A stretch of 64,000 nt of DNA from Mantis religiosa (Eukaryota > Arthropoda > Insecta > Mantodea > Mantidae), in assembly GCA_030765055.1 (NCBI GenBank), contig CM060951.1, forward strand, positions 49,228,291-49,292,290, in the 5' to 3' direction. This document shows positions 35,691 to 48,559 of this stretch, piece by piece. The position numbers and the translations under genes are program-made. The notes beneath the pieces were generated by a model. It was not told the DNA's origin, did no database searches, and was given only the letters and a program-made list of their open reading frames with translations. Positions within the stretch are counted from its first letter, which is position 1, and each line of letters starts with the position of its first letter.

Positions 35691-36207
35691 GTCTGTATTG
35701 TTTTAGTTTGGATGTAATTAAATTTTGGTGTACTGTGGTCCAAGCAAGTAATGTATTAAGATTTCAGTTTACCGAACTCCTAAAGTTAAATTTCAAAGAA
35801 GTGTGGTTTCCCTTGATCAAACTTGAGTAAATTAACCAAAGTACATCACCAAATTTGATTAATCAGAATCCTGTGTGAGGGCTTTTGGTTTGAAGGCTGC
35901 AGGAAATTGCATGGCTTTGTAAACTATGTGGGTTACGCTTGACGGGCAAGTCCAAGACCGATGATTGATTAACTCTGGAAGCAGATAGCTACTTGTGGAT
36001 TGCCTTTGATTAATGAAGTACTCCCTTATAAACATCACCTAATTTGCTCCAGAAAGACTCACTATACTTTTACGAAGATATACTCTCATAAATAAGCAAT
36101 TACAAGAAAGTATGAAGAAGATGCATTTAAAATGAAAAGTATGGCAATAAAAAAACTTGCAAAAGATATTTAAAATTTTATTATGTACTTTAATACTATA
36201 AATTTTT
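35691..36207. other. Unassigned AT-rich stretch
   Basis: No feature recognised; essentially identical to copy 2. Confidence 0.5.
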
Positions 36208-36438
36208 TGTATAATTTACGTCCTCCAACGTTAAGTCATATCGGACGATGGATGGAATGGGTGATGCTCAAATGACTCCGAAGTCCATGGAGCTCAGACC
36301 TACCTGACATTCGTCTTTCAGGATAAGGGAAAATTCCGGAAAGAACCTTTTCCAGGTAACTCATTCTAACCGAGATTCAAACTCGGGACCTCTAGAAGGT
36401 AAGACAGACACGCTACTATCTACGCTACCGAGGCGGGC
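36208..36438 (-). mobile_element. SINE-A copy
   Basis: Shows ataatttacgtcctccaacg, body, B box GATTCAAACTCGGG and head accgaggcgggc. Confidence 0.9.
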
Positions 36439-36459
36439 ATAACACTATAGGTATAACTG

Positions 36460-36730
36460 AAATGGAATGAAACCGTGGGAAATGACTCCATGGTATCGTC
36501 AGGCTTACAGTTCGAAAATCCTGAATTTGATTTTCTTAGGGTTCCCTGGGTTTTCCTGGTTGGTGGGAATCATATGCAGCCATGAATTTTCCTGCCCCCA
36601 TTTCCTGTCATTTTATTTCCTTATCATGCACCAAGGTCGAAGGATCAGTTGAATGGACGGCAGGCGATACTTTGTGGAAATGTTTACCCGGGATTGGTGT
36701 ATGACGGAGTGTCCATGGGTTCTCCGCGCG
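36460..36730 (+). mobile_element. SINE-E-like fragment
   Basis: A degenerate B box (aatcctgaatttgattttc) is followed by gggttccctgggttttcctgg and cctgcccccatttcctgtcat, similar to the SINE-E body (gggattttcccaggtcacc; cctgtcccttcatttcatc). Confidence 0.4.
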
Positions 36731-38485
36731 TCAAGATGTAATATAAAACTTCATTTCGTCCTCCTGGATGCTTCTAGAAGTACAGTTAGCTAAGTACTTA
36801 AGTGCGGAAATACTTCACCACTTCCTAACAAACAACAATAGAAAGACGAACGGCTCGTTTTAATGTGACGTAAAGGCTAGACACGTTTCTGTGCCTTAAA
36901 CGCAAGCATTTGTTTTTTAGTAGGCTCCTAATGAATAAACTAAAGAAAGTATATTTTTTGTTGCAAACAAGTAAATAGGATGTGCATAAAAATATTGAAA
37001 ATATTTGAACCAATTTGATAAAAAAGCATTGAAGCTTTAACTAATAAACTAAGAAGAATATAATAAAAGAACACGTGAGCTTGCTACTTTAGAACTAGAA
37101 GTTATTTTGTATGCATAAAGCACGCATACACTTAGTAATTAGAATAAAATTAGATGAAACAACAAACGAAAATAACACGCTGAGGAGACGGAATGAATTA
37201 ACGATTCCATATAGCCCAGTCAATAAAAGTTTTGTGTCGGAACTCTTTTTGGTAAAGCTGATTTTTTCAAGGGTGACAGACTTTGATGAGAGGATTATTT
37301 TCTGAAAAGTCCCCCAAAATTCCAATGGAGCTTCCACCCCTTTAAGTTTAAAAATGTAGAGTTTTACGCAATCGCATACAACTTTTTAACCAAAAGTTTG
37401 TTAAGGTTATATTATTTACAGTTTTATTCCCTGATAAATATTCTACAACTTTTATAATAACATAATTTATGACAAGTACAGAAGTTTTCTCGTAAATTAA
37501 CGAAATGTTGTAAAAACATTTTTAGCTACCTATCTAAGTTTTTCAAAACCATATTTTTATTCGTCGCCAAATGAAAAAAATCTTCGAATAAAAGTTGTAG
37601 CACATATATTCTTGAGTACGTAGGTATATAAACATATACAGTTATGTGTATTACTCTACTAGTAACATAGAAAACAGTAGCTAGGTTTTGAGGGCGTGAG
37701 CGCCCGGGAGTCGGCGGGCGTAGGCGAAAGGCGCCTTATCTTCACAGCTCCTGTCCTGTCGACCAACCCAATTGGAAGCTCACGTACGCATGAGAAGGAC
37801 GATCATTCATAATGACCTGGTCAGCATCGTGCCTCCTTGACTGAATTTCTTTATTAGACACACAGAACTTTTATAAGTTTTCAAATGTTCATCGTATAAC
37901 TAAAAAATTGAAAGATAAAGAAGCAATAACAATAGAAATGAGCAGTAATACGTGCTCCATGTCATCATATTAGTTTGAAACGAATTTTGTGCCACTTAAA
38001 TTTGATTGAAGAATATGACCTTAAGTATATAAGTATATAAGTATGGATGAGACAATGGAAGTTTGTTAAAACTAATAATGGCTATATACTACATCGAACA
38101 CAACATTTTTAGCTGTCTTGAAAGTTAAACTAATTTTAGTAGGTAGGCATAGAATTTAAATTACAAAGATATCAGGAAGTGAGCAGAATAATTAAAATAG
38201 TGAAATATATCTGCAAGCTTAACAATATCACTTTTATAAGTAATACGTCATATATATGGACAATGAAAAAGAGATTTTCTAGCAATTTTGAAGCTGTAGA
38301 AAAGTGCATTTGTGATCAAAACCGTATAGAATTAGCAGGACAAATTAGTAGTGAATTAGACAAACTATTAATATGTGGTAAAATACAAGAAAACAAACAA
38401 CATAAAAATGACCACTTTGAAATAATGCAAGCCACTTGAATGTCTAAAACGATTGCCAGGATTACGGCTTAAGGGTACACTACGC
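36731..38485. other. Unassigned stretch, includes end of alignable copy 1
   Basis: No gene recognised. A GC-rich patch (gggcgtgagcgcccgggagt) at about 37690-37740 lies beyond the point that copy 2 reaches in this window. Confidence 0.45.
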
Positions 38486-38680
38486 CCGCCTCTTTAACGT
38501 AGGTATTAGTGTGTCTGCCCCACGTTCAAAAGGTCCGGAGTTCGAATGTCGATCTGGATAACATATTTCTAGGGTTCTCCCTTGTCATGAAAGATGAATG
38601 TCGGGTATCCCTGGGATCATTTGAGCATCATCTCATCCATTTCAACATCTGATATGAATTAACATTGGAGGACGTATGTA
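38486..38680 (+). mobile_element. SINE-A copy, diverged
   Basis: Reads cgcccgcctctttaacgtag, GAGTTCGAATGTC, gatgaatgtcgggta and cattggaggacgta. Confidence 0.85.
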
Positions 38681-39477
38681 TACTAGAAGAAAAGGAAGAC
38701 AACTGAAAAAGACCATTAAAATGTAGGTGAACAACGAAAATATCGATCATATTCATCCTTTAAATTTAAAAGAAGGAAAGAAAGAACAGGTCATACATTC
38801 GTTAACTAGTATGCATTTTGGTAGATATTAAACAACACGAACTAAATCCTCACTAGGTTCTTAACTTTCACTCGTAGTTAAACAAGGTCATCATTATTGA
38901 TAAAGCTCTGGTTGCTGACCCACTTAAATTTGTATTGCAAATTAGAGTGCTTTGTACGATGTCATTGCATTGAACATCGGGAATAGGAATGGTCCTTTCC
39001 GCTTTAGATTTAAGCAACGGCTCAAAGTCATTGATGCCATTTGAACCTCCAATCTGAGTAACCCCATTTGTCCATAATTCTTCAAAAAACTGTTTTATGG
39101 CGGAAGATTGTTAATCGGAATATTTTACATAAGTTACTTAAAGTATTAAAAGAAATGAATGTTAAATTAGCAGAAACGTAAATTTAGATTGCCACCCTTA
39201 CGGAAGAGCTTTATAAGAAATTAAACATTGCCTTACTGGAAACACCCACTGAGTCTGCTTAAGCATGTGGTTCTCTGGCTTAAGGGGAGAGTTTCGTCCC
39301 TTGGATAGACCTCGCTCTGAAGTGTTAACTCCTGCTTCAGTTCATGAAGATATATTTTTCCAATGTCAGGCTAAACCGGAAGGAACTAAAATGATATTTA
39401 GCAGATACTTTTAAATTTGGATAGAATATGCCGAATAAAAATGAAATGGAGTGTATACAATTTATTTAGTCATTGTG
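38681..39477. other. Unassigned stretch
   Basis: No feature recognised. Confidence 0.5.
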
Positions 39478-39725
39478 AAAGTGTAGAGCCAGACTGAAAA
39501 ATTCAATGCCATAGCCGGGATTTGAACCACGGATCTTCTGGTTTCCGTCCAGCTGCTCTAACCATTGGAGCTACTATGGCCAACATGCCGACATGATATT
39601 AAATTCCCCAACTAACTCGTATTTCTCCCGGTAAACCACTAGGAGTTCTCAATAAACACATGAGACAACCACCTTAATGGCGACTTACTATGCTGTAAGT
39701 ACTTAAAGGCCCAGGCTTTATAGTT
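39478..39725 (-). mobile_element. SINE-F, antisense arm plus spacer
   Basis: Shows gtgtagagccagactgaaaa, the antisense tRNA-like head, and the spacer ending with the small hairpin gcgacttactatgctgtaag. The sense arm is absent. Confidence 0.8.
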
Positions 39726-39759
39726 TTTTTTCTTTTTTATAAATCTAAGAATACATATC

Positions 39760-39963
39760 TATGTATATATTTTTTTCTTTGTTTTTCTTATTTAACCGAT
39801 TTTTCATTATTTTCGTTTATTTTCTTATCTGTTTTCCTAGTTTCACAAATATTCACTATACACATAAACACCCATGGCTAACGCGGAACTCGAACCCGCG
39901 ACCCTCTACGCGGCGGAACACTACAGACACACGCTTTAGCGACCATGGCTACTAGGGCCGGCA
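39760..39963 (-). mobile_element. SINE-G copy
   Basis: A stand-alone copy: T-rich tail, cactatacacataaacaccc, B box GCGGAACTCGAACCCGCG, and head end ctactagggccggc. Confidence 0.8.
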
Positions 39964-39989
39964 AATAGTTCGGACCACTATTAGGTACA

Positions 39990-40392
39990 ATTAATGGACG
40001 CCGTGTGTAGGACGCACTATGAAAGCGTAGAGCCAGACTGAAAAATTCAATGCCATAGCCGGGATTTGAACCACGGATCTTCTGGTTTCCGTCCAGCCAC
40101 TCTAACCATTGGAGCTACCATGACCAACATGCCGACATGACATTAAATTCTCCAACTGACTCGTGTTTCTCCCGGTAAACCACTTAGGAGTTCTCAATAA
40201 ACACATGAGACAACTACCTTAATGGCGACTTACTATGCTGTAAGTACTTTAATGGTTAGAGCGGCTGGACGGAAACCAGAAGATCCGTGGTTCAAATCCC
40301 GGCTATGGCATTGAATTTTTCAGTCTGGCTCTACACTTTCACAGTGCGTCCTACACCCGGCTAGTATGAAAGAACAATTAATTTCCATTATT
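39990..40392. mobile_element. SINE-F head-to-head inverted dimer, near complete
   Basis: The left arm (about 39990-40120) contains the tail, body and tRNA-like head, all antisense. The right arm (about 40253-40392) contains the head from taatggttagagcg on, body and tail in sense, ending gaacaattaatttcc. A spacer of about 130 bp separates them. The arms pair over more than 100 bp. Confidence 0.85.
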
Positions 40393-41191
40393 AAGTCATT
40401 GTTCCTCAGCAAGCTTTATGGCATGCGTGCCATTAAGGGCCAATTTTACAATTTTGACCAGAACCTGATTAACATAGGTTGTATAAATACTTATCACACA
40501 TAAATACTCCTCAGGCGAGAAACTAAAATACTTAAAAGATTTCATAGATCAAGTTGAGAGAAGAGAGTAATCTAAGCACACAAATCATGAACAATAAAAA
40601 TATTGAAGGTTGAATAATATCCCATTACATTTAAAACAAAGATATATGTTATTACTTAAAATGTAGCTGCGAAGGAATAAACAATAAACAACTATATTAC
40701 AATTTTATATAAAAATAATAACATTTTAAGAAGATACACACATATGAGATACAGTTATTAGTTTTTCTAGCGTTTTATTTCAGTTTTCGGAAACACCATA
40801 TACTTTTCAGTTTGAAAGCTTATCTTCGTTAATATAAAGTACAGATATAATATGTTTTTATTTCTTATACCATAATAAACAGCTTTTTAATGCCTACCTT
40901 AGGTTAGATTAAAGAATTCTTATCTTAGAATAAAAGTAATCTTGGTTTGATTCCAGGATGGATCATATAAGCACGTACTAAACCAAAGATAACAAGAGGC
41001 ATTAAAACTCTTATATTTTTAATTATGTATGATACATTAATGACTTGTGTTTCTTTTTGAGAGGTGACAATTCTATCGTACTTATTAGGCCTTCAACAGT
41101 TGTGAATACAGTTTTTCTTGAAATTATTCGATCACTCTGTTTTTCTACTGTGTCCAGAAATCAAACTAAGAAACCTCAAGGGAAAGTCAAA
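40393..41191. other. Unassigned AT-rich stretch
   Basis: No feature recognised. Confidence 0.5.
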
Positions 41192-41719
<528 letters not shown>

Positions 41720-42588
41720 TGCATGTTTTTTAATATGATAATGTAAAATAAGTTCAATAAATAGTGTAAAATGTGGAAATCATAAACAATATGAAGCTAA
41801 CTTGACAACAAAGCGATGGTATATGTTTAGCTTCCATAGAGTACTTTTTTCACTAGATAAATTTGAACAGCTTTTGCACAAAGTAAACACCCTATTTTTG
41901 TGAAGCATTCATTTAAAACTGAAACTGTCATTGATTATAGTTTTGTAGAAAAGTGAGGCGGCCATTACAAATTATGTACAAAATGATTATACTTTATAAT
42001 TCTATGAGAACCCACATAGCTTACTAAATTGTACTGAATGTTTAATATGTAATTGCTTTTCATTGCTCACTGGTTTTATGTAAAGTGAATATAACATTTT
42101 ACATAACAATCATAGTTTATACTTCATTAATATTGTCAAGTACTTAATTTTTAAACACTTTTAAACATAGAACTGCGGTTCAGAGAGATTCATATTTGTT
42201 ACGTCGTCAGCGGTCGAGATGAGATGATATCGACTCTAAAAAACTTTGAGCAACCCTGATGTATAGAAACACCTGCTTAACCTTCTAGCCATCTGTCAAA
42301 TCTCGTAAATCACTTTACAAGCAGACACTTGGTAATATGCACACCAGTAATTAAAATCAGTTACGTAGCACATTTAGAGTGACTTGTTGACTCTATGTTC
42401 TCCGAGACAATCTCCTGACAGTTTAAGTAGAGAGTACAGATTTTAGGAGCGGTAGAACATAAATCGGCAAGTTGAAATGAAACACGGACAGTGAGTTGAG
42501 CAGATCACATCATTTGCAAGTTGCATTGCCAACGTACCAAAATAATGGATGATGTAATTAAATAAATCTACTGAAAGTAGTGTACTTA
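41720..42588. other. Unassigned stretch
   Basis: No feature recognised. Confidence 0.5.
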
Positions 42589-42714
42589 ATAGTAATAGTA
42601 ATAATAGTAATAATAATCATGATGATGATAATAATAATCATAATGATAATGATGATAATAATGATAATGATGATGATAATAATAATGATGATAATAATAG
42701 TAATAATAATCCTA

Positions 42715-42752
<38 letters not shown>
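42589..42752. repeat. Imperfect ATA/ATG/AGT triplet microsatellite
   Basis: Mixed agtaat, gataat and atgatg triplets end in about 12 pure GAT units. It abuts the left side of the solo LTR. Confidence 0.9.
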
Positions 42753-43233
42753 ATCACCTAATTATTGGAGGGCCCGACCAGCTAGCAGCCGGGTAGGCGA
42801 CAGGAGGCATTAAGACCACGCCTACCCATTTATCTTGTAGCGCAGGGATGGTTGGAAAAACATCACTAGCCATCTCTTTCCCCCTCCCTGACGTCTGGAA
42901 CAGTCGGGAAGATTCACTGAACCGCGAGACTTCCAGAAACGGTGATCTTCCCTATATAAGACCTGAGGTGGACGAGTCAGTCAGTCCTTGGCGAGCAGCC
43001 GGAGGAACGCCGTGCTAGTGAACGGACTGGAAGACTGTGTACGTGCATCGGAGGAGTTGTACGTAATTGCGAGTGCAGAGTGGACCTGTGACAGACGAAC
43101 TGGTGAATTGTAATTGTGTGCACTACGTAATTCTATGTAATCGGCAAGTGTTCCAACTGTAATTCGGTGGAAATAAAGAACATTTTGAGTTTGTGCAATT
43201 GGACTTTTAATTTCACGAACCCACAAAGTCACA
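42753..43233 (+). mobile_element. Solo LTR, related to the one at 19700-20114
   Basis: TATATAAG at 42953-42960, TCAGTCAGT initiator at 42977, AATAAA at 43172-43177, end aaagtcaca at 43233. The last 70 bp or so are clearly similar to the other LTR; the U3 parts differ. The 5' boundary and TSD are obscured by the adjoining GAT repeat. Confidence 0.7.
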
Positions 43234-43237
43234 ATAA

Positions 43238-44172
43238 TAATAAGAAAACAAATTGTGAGTGTATATTTCACAATAGCGTGGTTCATTTTCTCCAGTCACA
43301 ATAATCCTACAATTATATTTCATAAAGGAATGTATACCAGTTATATCAGAACAGACAAAATAGAACGAAAACATAAGCTTATCTCTGTTTTACCTTTACT
43401 AATATCAATATGACAAATCCACTACAAATATATTTGTGAGTAGTGAATTATTTACAGCAATGTGGTTCAGTTTCTGTGCAGTTAAGCATATTAGCATTAA
43501 TATTTCTGCTTTAAATAATAATTGCAGCTAAAACTGGAATAGGCCACATTTGTACCATCGATTTTCAATAAGCAGGCATCGAGAAGTTTATCGACTTCAC
43601 AATAATGGCCTCGATTTGTTTTGATCTCTTACACTTAAAAACTGCGCTTTTGTATGTATATTCATATTATTCATTTTTAAGTTGTATTCACAATTTTGTT
43701 TTGGATTCTATTAAACTTTAGCTTCTGCCATTGCTTAATACTTCACTCGGGCACCTTTGGAGTTTTCCGCACTAATTCAGTTCGACTTTAATTCAAACCC
43801 GCAATTCTAGCGTATTTGATTTTCCGGGACTTGCAGACAGAAATCTTTCTGACAAAAGAATTATTCGCTCAAAGTGACAAGAAGTAACTGGTGCATAATA
43901 ATTTAGCGTGAGAGCTTTTTGTCACATCACATCCATTCACTCACTGCAGTTTCTCGTAAAACAATGCTGTTGCCACAGTCTAAAATCTCTTTTATATGCA
44001 CACTGACCGATAAAATTTTCAATACTATAATTCTAATTTTGATCCTTTAACACAATATCAATTATTAAATCGCCAAGAATAAGCTACCTATTGTACAAAT
44101 GTATGTTAGAGCTGCAGTTAAAATATAAAAACTGCATAAATTTTTATAATATTATTACAGATGTAGATAACA
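43238..44172. other. Unassigned stretch
   Basis: No feature recognised. Confidence 0.5.
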
Positions 44173-44174
44173 TA

Positions 44175-45460
44175 CGAGGGCTGTTCAATAAAGAATAATC
44201 ACATATTTTTTTGACAATGTACCTTTACTCATCCTCATAATTTTGATGGCCCTTCTTAAAATAGTCTCCCCTGAATGCGATGCACTTGTCCCAGCGTTTC
44301 TGCCAGTCTTCAAAGACATTCTGGAAACCATTTTTGAGAGATCCTTCAAAATCGCCTCCGCAGCCTTCACCACTGCTTCTAATGATGGATAATGCCTCCC
44401 ACGAAGGCGTTTCTTCAAGTTAGGGAATAGAAAAAGTCACATGGGGCTAAATCCGGACTATAGGGAGGGTGAGGGATGCACTTCACGTTGAATTTTGCAG
44501 GATATTCAGCAACAATATTGGCAATATGCGCTCGCGCATTATCGTGGTGCAGCATCCAGCCTGCTTCACAGAAATGTGGGCTTTTGTGTCTGATATGGAC
44601 TTGCAATGTTTTCAGGACATACCTGTAGTATTGTCCAGTTACTGATGTGTGTGCAGATGCAACGTGCTGGTAAACCATTCCATGAATATCAAAGAATGAG
44701 ATGACCATAACTTTCCCAGCAGAAGCAACCACTTTTGCTTTTTGGGGGGGTTGGTGATGAAGGAAATTTCCACACTGAGCTTTGCTGTGTGCTCTCAGGA
44801 TCAAAATGATCTAGTCAAACTCCGGATCTTCCTCTAACGTCAACTTTAATTGCATGCAGACCTGCACTTGAATGTCCTTTTGTTCGGGAATCAACAGTCT
44901 TCGAACTCATCGCGCACAAACAGGTCTCATGTGTAATTTTTCTGTCACCAACGTGTGGGTGGCAACAAATGAAATTTTCAGTATTTTAGATAGTGTCTTA
45001 AGGTAATTCGTCGATCCTCTCTCACAATGGCAGCAGCAGTGTTGATGTTTTCTTCCCTAAGAAAAGTAACTGGAGCACCGGGACCACCTTCCCTTGAAAT
45101 TGAATGTCTCCCTTCTTTAAACATTTTAAACCACCTTCAAGCTGTGCTGCAGGGAAGAACAGACACTCCACAGGCCTCCTGTAACATTGTATAGGCCTCA
45201 AATGAAGATTTGTTGAGACGAAAGCAGAATTACAAAGCCACATATTGTTCCTCGCGTGTTACCTCCATTGCAGCGGTAGGCGATACTGAACATGTCTGAA
45301 CTTGCCTGGTTCTCACAGACGGGAACCAGGAGTACCAACAATGAAACTACTACGGCGTGTTTGTTTCACAGTAAGCTAACAGAATATATTAAGATTGAAT
45401 TTTAGTACGAAAAATTATGACCGTAAACAGTTATGATCATTCTTTATTGAACAGCCCTCG
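44175..45460 (-). mobile_element. Mariner element 3, full length
   Basis: 1286 bp, the usual mariner size, with inverted ends cgagggctgttcaataaaga and TA at 44173-44174 and 45461-45462. This copy gives the reference length for the deleted relatives in the window. Confidence 0.97.
44212..45268 (-). pseudogene. Mariner transposase, degenerate
   Basis: The ATG at 45268-45266 begins the DNA-binding region (MEVTREEQY), but a TAA soon follows and a TGA lies before RWFKMF. The second HTH stretch (INTAAAIVREDRRITL) is readable. A deletion of about 40 bp near 44815 removes the first catalytic aspartate (the ADETW site present at 30.3 kb). The second (MLHHDNARAHIA) and third (YSPDLAPCD) aspartates remain, spaced 34 apart. 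A 1-bp deletion near 44434 shifts the frame before the conserved KKRLRGRHYPSLEAVVKAAE. With repairs excluded, this copy cannot make transposase. Confidence 0.95.
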
Positions 45461-45462
45461 TA

Positions 45463-46068
45463 GATGTGTAAATACATAATTTAACATTTTATTTTTGATG
45501 TGCACTTCCAAGAACCAAACATAAGTTACTTCAAAACAACGTTTACGAAACGAATACTGACAGTGGGAAGAACGGCACCATCTCGCTAATTCTGGAGGAA
45601 GCCCTACTTTATATAGGATATCAGGTCGCAGCACGAGCTGCCATCCAAAGGACCATACCAGGAAACGGTAAAATTTCTGAAGCAAAAGGAAGAGGGAAAT
45701 ATATCTCAATTTCTACACATCAGCCATGCTAAATTGGACCAGAGAGTGCAAGCCGCAGATACACGTAACAGTAAGTCGCGCAATACAATGCTTCACCGTG
45801 AAATAAATATAGACAAGAAATGTCACAAACCCGATCGAAGGCTGGAAGTGCGTGTTCGGTGAACAAAATTTAGGGAAGTAATTTTCTTTCAAGAAAATAA
45901 ATATATACTTTTGTGGGTCAATATTATTCAGGCAATCCCTGGGTATAGGGTATGAAAAATAAATCAGCCACGGGCGTAGATGTATAGTGCCATGGTCGCC
46001 ATTTGGAATTTAGACTAAACAGCTTATAGAAATAGCAATTCTCTTGCAGTCGATATATTAACTGTATG
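45463..46068. other. Unassigned stretch
   Basis: No feature recognised. Its right edge carries the target copy gctttggagagag (46069-46081). Confidence 0.5.
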
Positions 46069-46081
46069 GCTTTGGAGAGAG

Positions 46082-47004
46082 TATGTACATTGACAAAAAA
46101 TAAAAATAAATAAATGAGAACCAGTAATAGTTACTGGTGGCGTAAGACAGGGTTGTCCTTTATCAACCGCACTTTTTAATTTGTATGTTGACGTAATAGT
46201 AAGGATTTGGTCGAATAAAGTCAATGGAGGCATTAATGTATCAGGAGCTAAATTGAAAACTATATTGTATGCAGATGATCAAATAATAAGGGCTACAAAT
46301 GAAGATTACCTGCAGAAAATGCTGTATAATCTAGATTAAATTGCTACAGGATATGGAATGAAAATATCATCAAATAAATCCAAAACCATGACATTTAAAG
46401 GAATTAATCCAGTAATATCAAAAAGTGTTAGATAACATAATAATTGAGCAGAAATCACACTTTAAGTATTTAGGATGTAATGTCTCGTACCAAGGGGAAG
46501 CTGATATAATAGAGAAAATAAATAAATTTAACTATATAACAGGCACAATAAAAAGAAAATTAAAAAATAAAGCAAGAAAGGGCTCTATAATAAAACTATA
46601 CAAAACAATGGCAATACCAACTCTGATCTATGGATCAGAAACATGGACACTAACAAAAAGAAATAGTACGAGAATACAGTCATCAGAAATGAAATTCATA
46701 AGAGCAATAGCTGGATATACCAAAATTGGTAAAAAAAACGTAGTCAGGATATTAGGACAGAATTAAAAGTAGAAGAAATAAACCATACTATTGAACCAAA
46801 TAGAAATCAATGGAAATAACATGTTCAGAGGATGAATAATAACAGAATACCAAAAATAGCCTTAAACTATGAACCTATAGGAAGAAGAAACCATTAAAGA
46901 CCGAAGAAAAGATAGACCAATTTGGAGCCGGAACGGGTTAAACGATCCAAAACCGTGAGGTAGAAGAAGAAGAAGAAGAAGAAGAAGAAGAAGAAGAAGA
47001 AGAA
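46082..47004 (+). mobile_element. 5'-truncated non-LTR retrotransposon with GAA tail and 13-bp TSD
   Basis: Flanked by perfect repeats gctttggagagag (46069-46081 and 47005-47017). It ends in a (GAA)n tail of about 43 bp (46962-47004). Same type as the insertion at 9873-10880. Confidence 0.9.
46125..46900 (+). pseudogene. Non-LTR reverse transcriptase, C-terminal part
   Basis: Starts inside the RT palm with VTGGVRQGCPLS, then LYADDQII (catalytic aspartate pair, about 46268-46290), FKYLGCNVSYQGE, and LYKTMAIPTLIYGSETWTL plus SSEMKFIRAIAGYTK. At least two breaks: a stop shortly after YADD (LYNLD then TAA near 46337) and a frame change near 46420. After 46766 the frame is lost. No endonuclease domain, as expected for 5' truncation. 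Confidence 0.85.
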
Positions 47005-47038
47005 GCTTTGGAGAGAGAAAAAATGGAAAATCCAAGGA

Positions 47039-48038
47039 NNNNNNNNNNNNNNNNNNNNNNNNNNNNNNNNNNNNNNNNNNNNNNNNNNNNNNNNNNNNNN
47101 NNNNNNNNNNNNNNNNNNNNNNNNNNNNNNNNNNNNNNNNNNNNNNNNNNNNNNNNNNNNNNNNNNNNNNNNNNNNNNNNNNNNNNNNNNNNNNNNNNNN
47201 NNNNNNNNNNNNNNNNNNNNNNNNNNNNNNNNNNNNNNNNNNNNNNNNNNNNNNNNNNNNNNNNNNNNNNNNNNNNNNNNNNNNNNNNNNNNNNNNNNNN
47301 NNNNNNNNNNNNNNNNNNNNNNNNNNNNNNNNNNNNNNNNNNNNNNNNNNNNNNNNNNNNNNNNNNNNNNNNNNNNNNNNNNNNNNNNNNNNNNNNNNNN
47401 NNNNNNNNNNNNNNNNNNNNNNNNNNNNNNNNNNNNNNNNNNNNNNNNNNNNNNNNNNNNNNNNNNNNNNNNNNNNNNNNNNNNNNNNNNNNNNNNNNNN
47501 NNNNNNNNNNNNNNNNNNNNNNNNNNNNNNNNNNNNNNNNNNNNNNNNNNNNNNNNNNNNNNNNNNNNNNNNNNNNNNNNNNNNNNNNNNNNNNNNNNNN
47601 NNNNNNNNNNNNNNNNNNNNNNNNNNNNNNNNNNNNNNNNNNNNNNNNNNNNNNNNNNNNNNNNNNNNNNNNNNNNNNNNNNNNNNNNNNNNNNNNNNNN
47701 NNNNNNNNNNNNNNNNNNNNNNNNNNNNNNNNNNNNNNNNNNNNNNNNNNNNNNNNNNNNNNNNNNNNNNNNNNNNNNNNNNNNNNNNNNNNNNNNNNNN
47801 NNNNNNNNNNNNNNNNNNNNNNNNNNNNNNNNNNNNNNNNNNNNNNNNNNNNNNNNNNNNNNNNNNNNNNNNNNNNNNNNNNNNNNNNNNNNNNNNNNNN
47901 NNNNNNNNNNNNNNNNNNNNNNNNNNNNNNNNNNNNNNNNNNNNNNNNNNNNNNNNNNNNNNNNNNNNNNNNNNNNNNNNNNNNNNNNNNNNNNNNNNNN
48001 NNNNNNNNNNNNNNNNNNNNNNNNNNNNNNNNNNNNNN
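47039..48038. other. Assembly gap of exactly 1000 N
   Basis: A round-number gap is a placeholder of unknown true size. It separates unique sequence plus a LINE from the start of copy 2. Confidence 1.
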
Positions 48039-48060
48039 GAGAGAGAGAGAGAGAGAGAGA
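48039..48060. repeat. (GA)n tract at gap edge
   Basis: Eleven GA units immediately right of the gap. The corresponding copy-1 sequence (about 21803-21830) is only loosely GA-rich. Such tracts often stop assembly. Confidence 0.9.
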
Positions 48061-48559
48061 TGGAGAGGAAAAAATAAGAGGAAATAGCAATGAAAACAAG
48101 AGAAAAATTTTATGATGGCTATTTACAGGCGTAATTATGATAGCTATTGAATTTTTTCAGTCTGGCTCTACCTTTCCAAAGCATATATCGTCAACGCAGC
48201 GTCATCGAATGCTTCCGAGTTTTAAGAATCGAACACACATGAACACACACACAAACACATTATATAATTGAGAAAGAAACAAAAATATATAAAATAAAAC
48301 CTTTTTGCTATCTCGGTTAACTCAAAATAAAAAGAAGAATAAAAAGTTATGAGAATAGTAGAGTAGAGAAAGTCATGTGAGTGAACATATATTTTTCCCT
48401 GTTTGTTTTCTGGATATTTGAATCTCTTTTTTATAGGTTTTAATAGGTAATTTATAGTTCTTCAACTTCCGAGCCCTCTTTATAATTCAACATATTCTGA
48501 ATTTGTGCAGATCATTCGCAAACTAAGTTTTTTAGGTTAAGTATTTATAATTTGAGCAT

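Noticed and set aside
40253..40325. Functional tRNA gene
   Set aside because: The sequence has A and B boxes but lacks the first bases of the acceptor stem, is part of the repeated SINE-F family and has a mutated T arm in most copies.
46894..48099. Long frames crossing the gap
   Set aside because: They consist almost wholly of N codons.
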